The translations under genes and the position numbers were made by a program. Below the pieces are notes generated by a model. The model was not told the DNA's origin. It did no database searches and saw only the letters and a program-made list of their open reading frames with translations. Below, piece by piece: positions 20,037-32,000 of a stretch of 64,000 nucleotides of DNA. Every line of letters starts with the position of its first letter. The stretch's first letter is position 1. Origin of the DNA: Todiramphus chloris collaris (lineage: Eukaryota; Chordata; Aves; Coraciiformes; Alcedinidae); NCBI GenBank assembly GCA_025345505.1, contig JANVCC010000077.1, forward strand, positions 517,800 to 581,799, given 5' to 3'.

Positions 20037-23000
20037 CTAGAGAGACAAAGAGAGAAGCAATCAGTAACATGTACCAAGGAATAAGAGTTTATGCTGCAAA
20101 ACTGGAATAACCCTTCTCCTCCCCCACAGGCATAACACTTGCTTGACCCCCAGGTCAGATCAAGTATCCTGTTGTCCCAGGGCTGGCAGGTCTCCCTTCA
20201 GTCCCCAGTAGCACACTTAAGTATGCGTACTGCTGGCAGGACACGGACTGCACTTTTGTTTGTCTCCTGCTGCCAGAGCATCCACAATTACACTGTGCCT
20301 AGGACATCCTGGTGTGTAGGCACCAAGCAAACCTAAATTTCCCAGTAAGAATCAGATTTAGCATCTACACAGTGCCCAATGTAGATGGCCCAGCTCTTCT
20401 GGGACCCACCAGGATGACTGCACACCTCTGCACACTCGATCTGCACAGCCAGAGTGGGTGAGAGCAGAGCAGCATCCCTTCTGGGCAGCCCCATGACAGA
20501 AATCTCCAACTACTCTAGGCCCTCAAATTCTGCTTACACCTCAGTGTCAGAAGATGGGTCTAGGGCAAACTGAGCAGAACTGAGCCTCCTCTGTAACCAG
20601 TGCAGAAATTTTGGTGAGCTCTCAGCCCGCAGGACGTGCAGGCAGCAATTCACGTGTGTGCAGTGCTTTGCCATTTGCACTGACCTTTGATTTACTGCCA
20701 TTTGATAAAGCAGCTCTGCAGCTGATAGTCGCTCAGAAAGGTGTGCTTCGGCAGCACAGGATCCCTGCCACTAGCTAGCTCTCAAACCAAGGTGATTATC
20801 ATTTACCTGCTTGGCAAAGGCAATTAATTAGGAGTTATTGTGGAAAAGTTAAGAGATGATTGCCCAGTGTTTGCATGAACTCATGTGTGTGCCATGCCAA
20901 GTGCTGTTATCGAGACCATCTCTGTTCCCAACAGCAGTGCAGGCGACTCCCACCCAGCCCTCGCCACACCAAGGCGGCTGCGCGCCTTGGCACCCACTCT
21001 GCCCGGCACAGGATCCTTGCCAGCAATGTTGGGTTGCTTTGCAGTAACAGTTGCACTTTGCACCTCCTGGCCTTGTACCAACGGAGTGAAAGTCGTTTCC
21101 CTCCCTACAGCCTTGCTCTCCCCTCCCAGCACTGGATGCCAACCTCTCTTGCTTGACTGGGTCAAGGGGGGCAACTCTTATCACAGGGTTTGGGGCCAGG
21201 GTGGGGAAAAGCAGCTTTATCTGAAGTGGATTCTCCCTCCCCATGCCGTCAGGTGCAGGGCTCAACAGGTGGACAAGGGGGAAGAGCCCCTGGTTTGGAA
21301 GCCATCAGCACAGAGAGGGAGGAGGGAAAGCCAGGGGCTGGACCAGCTGTGCTCGGTGCAGCCAGCGTGCCAGAGCTGGCCCTGGGCAGCCCTCACTTGC
21401 TGCTTACATGCTGCTTTCTGCCTGCTTGCTTTGAGCTGAGAAGTGCCAGGGAGGCACCTTCAGCAACCTGCTTCCCCCTGGAGCATGGGGTCTGCTCCCA
21501 AACTCAGCAAAGGGCAAGTAAAGGTGCCCAGGGGCCACTCTGGGCTCTGAGCTGACCAGGTCACACTCCGTCTCCTGTTAGCCCAGAAATGCCAGGCTGC
21601 AGCCAAGCCTGCCCCGAGCATCTGCTAGCCAGCCCTTTGCTTTCCAGTTTGCCCAAATTTTGAAGTGTAATGAGGCTTTGCCTCTCAATCACAGCCGCTC
21701 AGTTTCTTGAGGCAGGACTGTCCCAAAACCGCCCAGAAAGGCTGAGCGAGCTCAGCTCGCCGAACGGCTCCGGCACCTCCAGAACATGCTCCCGGGGTTC
21801 CCCACGAACAACGTACCTCAGGACTGCTTTACTACACCCGGGCAAGAAAAATGCCCTCCAGCAACCGTCTCAACTGGTTCTACCTGGCGCTGCGGTGGCT
21901 TTCAATTCGGAATGCCTGGGATTAGTTTAAATAAAAATGCTCAGGTAGCACCTGGCCGGTCTCCAGAGCCCTGCTTGGGAAGGGTTGTGTCAGCCAGGAT
22001 CTCTTACACAGCCCAGCTCCTCCCCTTGTCCTGCTGAATAACAAAGGGGATAAAAAAACCTTTCACCTCCCTGAAAGAAGAGGGCTTGGAGCAGGGGCCT
22101 TTGTGAGGAGGCAGAGCTCAGCACAACTCTTTTTCGAAGAGGGCGGTTGCTCTGCCCTCACCTGCTGGGCAGCCCAGCTCCTAAGAATGGCATCCATCTC
22201 CCCTCAGCCCGCCTGCCTTTATAAGGTGGCAGCAGAGGTGTGGCCCTGCCCGGCCCACGCTGCTGCCACGCTCCCGGCAGCCTTGCAAAGCCGTTAGGGC
22301 GGCAAAACAACCAACACCCGCCTTGCCAGGGCACCCTTGGGTGCTACACACAGGCAGCGGCGAAGGAAGAGCCCCTGGCGTAGGGGAAGCTGCTGGCTGG
22401 GTGGGTGGCGAGGAAGGGAAGGTGAGGCACGGGCAGGGCAATGCCTGCAAGGGCATTGTGGGTCTGTGTACGGTACGGGGTCCCTGCTGGGGAGAGGGGA
22501 CCAAAGCGGCTGGGCACAGTCTTTCCTCGCCTTGCTGTAGTGACGCTAAACGCAGCTGGGCACAGGTCACGCCTGCTTTGCACCCATGTGCGGGGCTGAA
22601 GAGACCCGTGTCCTGCTCCTATGGCGGAGGAGACCTCTGCTCCCTCGTCCTAAAGCCTCCGGGATGGTATTTCTGCCTTGCCTTCAATTAGTTCCTTCCT
22701 CTGAAGTGTCACTGAGGCCATGGTGCTCATTTTCACCTTATTGCCCCACTGTACTCCAGCGAGTCAATTTGAGATATGCACGGCATGTCAAGCTGTAAAT
22801 TTAAGAAACAGAGATAAATACTGCTCCTGCTTGATAAGAGAAATAAACCCATTCAGCCTCAGTGCTCTTTGTCCCTAGAAGACCCATCTCATGCTCAGTG
22901 ACACGGTTCACCTGCTATTGCGGGTGTGTTGCGTTCAGGGTCCTCTGCTTCCACCTCACTTCTGCTCAAAGACAGGCTGCAACTTCTCACCTTGAGCTCA

Positions 23001-26000
23001 TCTGCTTCTTCCCCAGCCCACCCCTGTCTGGACCCTGCAGACAGTGCCCCCTTTTTCTCAGTTTCAAAGGATAAGCTTGAGGCAGAGCACTCCCTGCCAC
23101 CTGAGCACACCCGGATCCCACCTTGGTCCTTCCAATCCCCGTACTCCTGGCGTGCTGAGCCACACAGCCTGTGCCTCTCCATCCCCTGCTAACCCAGACA
23201 TAGCTCTGTGCTCCCTGGGACTCAGGAATCCATGCATTTTGGTAGCTGCCCAGCACTTCGCACCATTCCTATCTGTTCTATCTCTCGCTACTAAATAAAA
23301 CACGCCCGTGGCCATTCTCTTGCCCAGCCAAAGGATGCAGGTTTGCCTACACCCTCTCTACTTAAGGCAGTTTTGGAGAAGAGCTTGTTTCACGTTCAGA
23401 TGCAACAGAAGAGTTTATTTCAAGTGTCCCACAGCTTCAGGCAGGGTTGCTTACGGACTCTGTAAACTGTTGCAGAGAAACTATTTACGTGACTTACTGG
23501 AGAGAAGACGAGAGGAGAGCTGATTGCAGATCTGAAGCAGTGCCTTCCTATGGAAGGCGCCAGCTACTAACAGGTTACTCAGCCCTGCTGGCAAAGGCAC
23601 AGTGGGAGCTGAAGACTGACCGGTGAACACAGAGGCTGGGAGTTAGGAACATGGTTTTGAACAGAAGGAAAAATTGTTCCTGGGAGGCAGCCACCCCAGT
23701 CTCTGAAAAGCCTGCCTTTCGGGAGGCACAGGCCAGCCCAGCAGAAGCTGCTGGGCTCAGTAAAGTGAGGGAGCCCAGGGCAGCCCGTACCATTTGCAGG
23801 CTCTCCCCAGTGCCCATGCTCAACCCTCTCCACACGGCTTGGCCTGAAGCTCTTTTTTGAGTGTGCAAGAGGAATGTGTCGTCTCTCTCAAGGGGAGAAA
23901 CCACAAGCGTACTGCAGCTCCACGGCCAGGGAAACGTGACGTACTGGGGACCCTCTATGCCTACAGCCAAGCTGCAAGTGCAGGCACAAACTCATATGGG
24001 GTAACTAGGAGTCACTGCAATGGGAGACACAATCTACCTGCCAGTGAGCCTTCCTGCAGAGACGAGGAGATGGCAGGTCTGCCCTTTCTGGCCACCAGCC
24101 TTGAAAGCTGCCTATGCAAGGCTGCAGCTTCTGGGGGCTCCCCTGCTCCTGCGCCCCAATGCCTCGCTGCACATCTCACCCCAAGCCAGCAGAAGACACT
24201 CCAACGTCCCAAGTAAACCCTATCACCTGAGCCCCTCGCTATCTCCTGGCCCTTCTAGCTTTCCCAGGGCAGCCCTGTTCTCTCCTCCTTCTCTGCCTGC
24301 CGCAGAAGGTGTCAGAGGCATCAAGGGGCAGGAGCTGTCAGAGACACAAACTGAGCTGTTGCTACGCAACCCTGGTGGTGCAGCAATTAACGCTGGGGAA
24401 AACGTGCTGTGCTCTAAAGCTATTTGCATAGCTGCATGCTGCAATACATTTGTTTGCACTGTGCCTCCAGTGTTTAGTGGAGTTTGAAGTCAATCCTCCT
24501 CAGCTCTTGCTGGGTGGGGACCTGGGGCTTCCAACAAAGGCCACATGGTTTGGGATGATGGAGCTGGGGTTTGTCCTGTCCGTAACACCTATAGACTGCA
24601 CAGTTATAGGATTTACAGTACAGGGGGGAAAGGCTAAGTTATCCGGATTTCATCCTCTGCAGCCCAAGGAGCTTTTCCCACCTTGCTGAGGCAGCTCCTG
24701 CCATGCCCCTGACCTACTGGTGGGGTTGTCTTAATTCCCCTTGTCCAGGTGCACCAGGGTGACTGCACTTGTTCTGCTCATGAATGCCAGAACAGCTTTA
24801 CAGGCAGCCCAACCTGCCTGTAATTCAAGAGTATAGTTTGGGGGGGAGAAAGGGGGAGAAGGAAGAGAGGAAGAAAGAAATCAACTGGTTCATACCAACC
24901 TACCTGGGATGCTGGTCTCCGAAAACCTGCCGATTGCCAACTGCAATCTTCTGGTTTGCCCACCCCAAGTGTCTCACTATTGAACATGGAGCCTGTGCCC
25001 TTTTTGGGTTTCTTTTTTTAGCCCTTGAACATTGGTTTGACTGATTATAAGTTTACAGGTATGTTTTGTACCTCAGAGGCACAAGAAGCAGCAGCAGAAC
25101 AAAAAGTTCAAGGCTAAGTGTTTCTGTTCCTTTCAGACCACTCTAACCACCAGGATTATGTTCTGTAAAAGAAACAAAACATAGCTATAAACTTATAAAA
25201 TCCAATTCAGTATTTGTAGGGGGATGACCTCTCCCCTCCCTCTCCTGCTGACACAGCTGACTGTGTGCCAGTTAGTGAAACGCTGCCTTGCACCCCCCAA
25301 AACCAGAGGTACCACTGGAGTACCCCACAAAGTTGAGGGGTGCCTTAGAAATCTGTCTAAAAGCAGAGATTTGAGAAACGTGGATGACTAAGAAGAAAGC
25401 CTAAGTTGCGAGCAATGCTCTCCATCATCTGAACTCAAAGCACTGACCATGTCCCCTCTGACCCCAAGGCTGGAGGCAGCGTGTCTCACTGCCCTAGGGT
25501 GGCACCTCCGGCCCTGCTGGCTTCAGCCACTTCATTCATTTTTCAGGGTAAGTGGAAATATCATTCTGAGGGACTGCAAAGGAGCAGAAGGCTCTTAAAG
25601 GGAGCTCTCCCACCAGAGGCAGTCAGGTGAGTGACCCCAGCCCCAGGGGCATTGTGAATCCTGCATGCTGAATGTGCATTTGAAAGCGGCTGTGGCTGGA
25701 GGCTGCCAAAGATGGGCTCTCCTTCCCCAGTGCCGGGAGGCCTTGCTGCAGAGCCACACAAGGCTCTCGCACTGCAGGAAGAGAAAACGAGTTCTCTGCC
25801 AGCCGTGGTTCAGCTTGCTGGAGTAGCCCTGCGAAAGCAAATGCCAGTGGGGAAAGGCAGGAAGTGGCACTGTGTCTTTCGGTGGCAGCCCACCCCACTG
25901 TCACCACGGTGGGTGGGGAGCCGTGGCTGCTGCCAGCTCTGTGCCAGAAATCATCATCCCAGGGCAGCAAAAGGCAACCCTCGTGTCATCTTCCTTGCTC

Positions 26001-29000
26001 CACCTGACACACAGTATTGTGTTCAAACCCATCTTCGCCCACAGCTGCTGCAAAGGCCTCGTGTTTCGAGAGGTGGAGGTGAGGGGACATCTTTCCTTCT
26101 GCTGGCACTACTCTGGGGCTTGAGATCCCTTGCAGGGGGTGGGCAAAACAGCCATGGGCATGAATAGCGTAAGCCACTGCTGCCAGATTTGCTGGAGCTC
26201 ATCTCTCAAAGCCCCAGTTAAAGGCTGACACTGGGTGTACCAGTTTAAATGCCTGCATTTCAATCCTCAGAAATATGCCTGGCGCCTAACACTCCCCACA
26301 CAGATGAATGAGTCCCTTCACACCTCTGTGGGTGCTATAGTAATTCTCTCTCACTGCACTGACAAAAAAAAAAAAAATAGAAAAGCAGCACAGAGAGAGC
26401 TGAGGCTCCACACACAGCTAGGAAGCATTTTTCTTCTCTAAATTAAAAGCTGAAGTTGTGCAAAGCCAGCCAAAATAACTATGGAAATACTGCCGCTGGG
26501 TTCTCAAGGCCCTGAATTTACGCCGTCCTTGGTGACGCGTGTGGGGATGGACTGAGCTTGCCTTGCAACTGAAAAGCAGGAAGAAACAAGTTATAGATGG
26601 GGTTTGTTTGGTTGGGATTTTTGTCAGCTGCATGTATTCGTCAAGGTATTCAGGTTGTACAATAAGCCAACTGACTGGATAAACAGACATCTATTACAGA
26701 TGCAGGCTTTTAACCCTTCAGAGTAGTGTTGTTTATGTATTTTTAAAGTAGTTAAACATTAGAAATCACCTTCTCCCCACCTGTAGCCAAATAAAAATCA
26801 AACAAATCAAAGTTGGTTTTACCTTAAAAAAAACCCCAACACAATAGAAACCTCAAATAAATGTCTTTTTTATATTCCTGTCATAACTTCCTCCACTCCC
26901 ACCTTCCCCCAGTAACTAAGTCAACCATATTCCACAGTAGTTTATCATCACTTGTGATACTTCTAATACAATATTTAATGACTAATTAAAATTTTTACCA
27001 CTGAGCTATTGCTTTAAAACCAAGGGAAATTTATCACGTTGGAAACATTATTCTACACACTAGCTTTCACAGCCTTTCTAGAATTGTCCTTGCTAACTTT
27101 TCTAATTATCAAGGACATCTGGGATCTTCCCTTTAAAGAAAAAAAAAATTGCCAAGAGTGTTTGTCTCCGAGGCAGTACTCTGCATCTTCCCTGGGCTAG
27201 GTGCTCCAAAAGAATAGATAGCACCAGAAGACCAGAATAGAAAAACAGATAACACCAGAAGACAGATAACAAAAGCATACACGGGGGTGGGGGGGAGTTC
27301 TTACAATGATTTTCACAGCTTTGCACGTTTTAAAAAAAGCAGCACCCAGTTAAGGCAAGGGAGAACGAAGCACAGGGACCAGTCCTATGGAGCAGGGAGG
27401 GATGCCCCGAGTTAGCTTTAATAGTCCTGGGCACGAATTGGGAACACTCGGTGGCTCTGGACCTGAGGTGAGGCGGGTGTGTGGTCCCTTGCCCACTCCC
27501 GAGCCCATTGCTGTCGGCTCCTTGACCATCCTGCAGTAAACTGGGGACAGGGCTGCCTCTCCTCAGCCCTGGGGCACGCATACACAGGTCAGCTGGAGCC
27601 TCTGTGTCCTCAGAGGTTCAACAACAGGTAAACCCTCCACCAAAGCTGCACTCATCTGCATCAAAATGAGGCTTGCAAGCAGGATCTGCTGCGCTGAGAT
27701 CATAGAATGGTTTGGGTTGGAAGGGATCATCTATTTCCAACCCTCTTGCCATGGGCAGGGACACCTTCCACTAGACCAGGTTGCTCAAAGCCCCATCCAA
27801 CCTGGCCTAGAACACTTCCAGGGATAAAATCCCACCTTCCTCTCCTACGCTGCCCCTAATACTGCAGGGTGGAAGAAAACCCAAATGTATGGGATGCCCT
27901 CCCCACAGACATTGCTGGTCCCAGCTCCACAAGCCCATTACCATGCAGAGCCACTGTCTGCTGCTAGAAGTCTTCAAGGATTTTAAAGTCTGCAAACATC
28001 CAGGATATTCCCCCCCCCAACATGAATATGAAAAACCATCTGCAGCAGATAGGTAGAGCTCTCACTAGAGCTAAACACACTCAGCACAGCCTGGTCGCCA
28101 AAGCTTGGGAGGGGCCAGTGGAAGACATCTGGAGAGCAGAGGGTATCTTGGGTGTAATTAACAGATGTTGGGGGATATGACCCCATTTCAGATAACCTGG
28201 AGATGCAGATAATTGGGCCTCAGATAATCAAGGTCACGCTGTTAATAGAAACAGTATCCCAACTCCTAACGGCAGCGTTCCCACGTGCCGATGCTACACC
28301 CCCTTGCACACAAATGCCTAGTGAAAGATGAATTAGCGGTTTGATACGTGTCCGTATTCTCTGCCAGACTGAGCAGCCAGCCCTGTTTCTGATGCACCAC
28401 TTTAGCTGGCTGCTTGGGAAATAGGTTAAGGCAGAGAGGTGGATTGCAGCCCCGGATGCCTGGGGACGAGGCTGTCTCAGAGCTGACACGCTAGGTAAGC
28501 TCTATTTTGAAAGTGGGTTAATTTAACTGCCATTCATCTACCATTAAATGATGTAGGTTAATTTTATAGTCAGATAACTATTAAGAAACCAAAACATAAG
28601 GCAGGAAATGTCTCTCTGCCTGCAAGTAGGTAGAGGTTTCCTCTGCACTAATGCACACCCCTGCTCTTCAGCTCAAACCTCTCATCCTTCCATTTCTGCA
28701 CATCCCTCACATCATCTCTGGTTTTTTTAAACCCTTGCCATTACACACTATTGTCCTTCCTCCCCCTCTTAAGGGATTCTATTCTCCTCTCAAAAATTCA
28801 CTTCAGTATCCTGGCCCACAATTATTTTTCTCCTTCATTTACATTGCCACAAATCTCAGTGCTAAAGGAAGACAAACAAATAAACCTTGTCTGACAATGG
28901 CGAACGTCCACTAAAAAAGATCCCATCTCCTCCATGCATCCAATATTTGTCCAGCTACGTGGCAAGCAGAGGCAGGGAACTACATCTTGCTTGTCATGTA

Positions 29001-32000
29001 ACGCACCACCAGTACTAATACACCCAGTTTTCTTAGTATTGTTTACTGCATTTAATACACACTCAATTTTTGGTAGTTTAGCCTTTATAATTGGATGCCA
29101 CAGTTAAAATGAACTTTATGTCTGTGTAATTTTCCTTCCCGCAACATAATGATAGGGATTGTTTTTTTCTTTGTACTGGGGATAAAACCCATCAATTTCT
29201 GGTTTCCCATAAAGAGAAAAATAAAAGGAAGAAATGTATCAACAGCAGCTTACGCCTGTGAAGGAACAGATCCCTCGAAAAAAATCCAAAGTGACTCATC
29301 ACTCCTCACGGGCAGCGAGGAAGGAGTGAGCACCAGAGCCAGGCAGATCCCCCCTGAGACGCCTTCCAGATTGCCTCCCTCTGACTTCTCCACCTCCCTG
29401 GTCCCACTGCTCCTAGAAGGAAAATGAGTCCCTAACCTAACACAGGGGAAGCTAACGCAATGATGACCCATTAGCACACACTGCCCATCAAGCCCTGGCA
29501 GATCTTCTCTACCGCAAACGTCTTTTATCGTATTAACAGTAAGTGCACTATGCAAACCCTAAGAGCTCAGAGAAATGAACTCATGCTTAACCACGCTGTG
29601 GTAACGAGACGTTAGCATTTTAGCCATGCTTTATATGGCTAGAGAAACACAGAATGTGACCACTACCAGAAATTACAGCAAAACCACCTCTGAAAAATCC
29701 TCCTTGCAATGACTCACATGTTCAGTCGGCGACGCCAGAGCCCAAACCACATACACCGTGGGGATTTTTGACCCACAAAAAACTGAGTGCCAGATTCCCT
29801 GTTGTCCTGCTGAGGCCTTGCTACTCATTAATCTCAGAAGAAAAGTCCTCTTTTTCACTCGGCAGCTATAAAAGAACAGATGAGACAGCCAAAACTCAAA
29901 CTTCATCAGCCTGTTCTTCATCAGCACTAAGACACTGTCTTCATTACCTTGTGCTAGGTTACACTGTTTTTAAGCTTTGTCACTAATTATTAATCCTAAT
30001 TTAAGATCATTAAAGGAGCTGCAAGAAGTATTTCTTTTAAATCCAGTTACCTTATTTTTGCTTTTATCAATTAGCAATCCAGTCTACACGTGAACAATAA
30101 AGGCACCAACATAAGGACAGGTATAAGCAAGAAGGTGAGAATCAAAGAGCAGCTGAGCAGTCAGCCTTACCGTAGACACTCTTGTTTGTCTATTACAGAA
30201 AAGACATCACAGGTCCTGAAACAGGAGCAAAAATCTAGGGGGTTTTATATATCAGTAGAAAAGCTCACTGAGTTACAGCCAGGCAAGCCACTACTGAGCA
30301 GGGAAGTCCAGCAAATGTAACCAGGGTCCAACAAGAACTTCGTTACTAGTGAACAAACGTCAGCTACTGAGTAAACTGGGATTTGTTACACGTCTCGGGC
30401 TGATGTTTGACAGCTAGAAATCAAAAAAGAAACTGTATTTCTGTATAAACAGGGTAAACTTGTTATAATAGCTGCTTATGCAAAACCAGAATCCCAGACT
30501 GTCTTTTTTTACAGTCTCCTTTCCAAGTGAGATTGTTTTAAACAGCTGCTAACATCTCAAGAGCAGCTTCTTCCTTTAAAGGCCTGAAAGGAATCTGAGG
30601 AAGATACCACATGGGACCACAGCACATCTGAAAACATGAAAAATGGCACCAGCACCTTCACCTAGAAAGGGAACAGGATGGAAACTAGGGGATTCCCCAA
30701 GCAAGCACCTCAGGCTTAGATTACAGCAAGGGTCCTAGCACAGGTATTGGTTAGGTGTACGAAAACCCCTTCATGTGTGGGGAAGCTGTTCAGCTGCTGC
30801 TAGTGTCAGTTCTTCCCCTGCAGAGCCAGAGTAACTCACAGCAATCAGTATCAGAGCATTCCTTCAAAGCTCAGCAAGAAGAAAAGCACAGTCAAAGGCT
30901 TGGCTTTAAGGAAAGAAGCCATAAAAGCCTCTTTCAAAGTTAGGAATGTCATTCCAAAATGAGTTAAGCAACCCCTACACTTTATTAACTGGGCAGGAGG
31001 GATCTGGGACACATGATGATAGGATCTAGGTGCACGTCAGCAAAAGCATCCCCACGCCCTAGCAGGTGTAACAAAACTGCCTATTTAGCACTACAGTTTT
31101 TACAGGCAGTCTGCTAATAACCCTGCACAGACAAACCTCTCCTCTGGTTGGCACAAGGCAGGCTGATCAGGTCCTGGAGGCAGCAGCCCAGCAAAGGTAG
31201 GCACACAAGCTGTGAGTGAGCCAGCCCGGGTAACACAGCAGCACAGAGGACAAGGCAGGAGCAGTTGTATGGGCTGGGAGAAGGGTGTTGCAGGACCCAC
31301 AGCAGCTCACACACAGGCTGGGGCCAGAGCCTCTGCCCTGCCCTTCGCTGGGTTGCCCTGGGCATTGGGTAGGTTACAGTCCCAGACTCTGCTCAGGCCC
31401 CTGGGGAGATGCAGCTATATGTTCACACAACCTTTGCATTTCCAGTGCTGACATTTCTATACTCTGACACATACCTTAAGTACTTCTAATTTTAGCTGAG
31501 CTTTTAAACAATTCCTGGAGATGTGAGCTTTAGCCATCTCATACAAAAAAAATGCCTTTTAGTTAAGTGTGTAGGGAGCAGACCTCCTGCAGAGCTGCAT
31601 GACACCTGCAGAGAAGGCAGCAACAGAAGATTTTAGCAGTTTTCTTTCAGATGTGACCTGCAAATTTTGATACGTTAAAAGCACCTTGCAACATTAGGAT
31701 GCAATTGTTTTGTGTTCCCTTTTCATGATATTACAGGAGAGCTTTTAAAAGAAGTTGTGTTGTCTGGGGTTTTTGGGGAGGTGGAAAGAGGAAGAAGGAA
31801 CTTAATTCGTAATTCACAAGTGTGAAGATATTCAAATTTCCTCTGAATTTCCCACTAGACAACTGAGAACATCTTTGATTTTAAGTCATAGAGTCTGCAT
31901 CAAATGTAGCAGAAACAACTCTCACAAATGGTGTTTGGGAACCTGCCAGAAGTGTAGCATCTAATAAAGCGTCTTGAGAATAACTACATTAAAAAGATCA

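Noticed and set aside
24422-24429. ATTTGCAT octamer motif
   Set aside because: A single octamer in intronic DNA is expected by chance at this window size. There is no supporting promoter or enhancer context.
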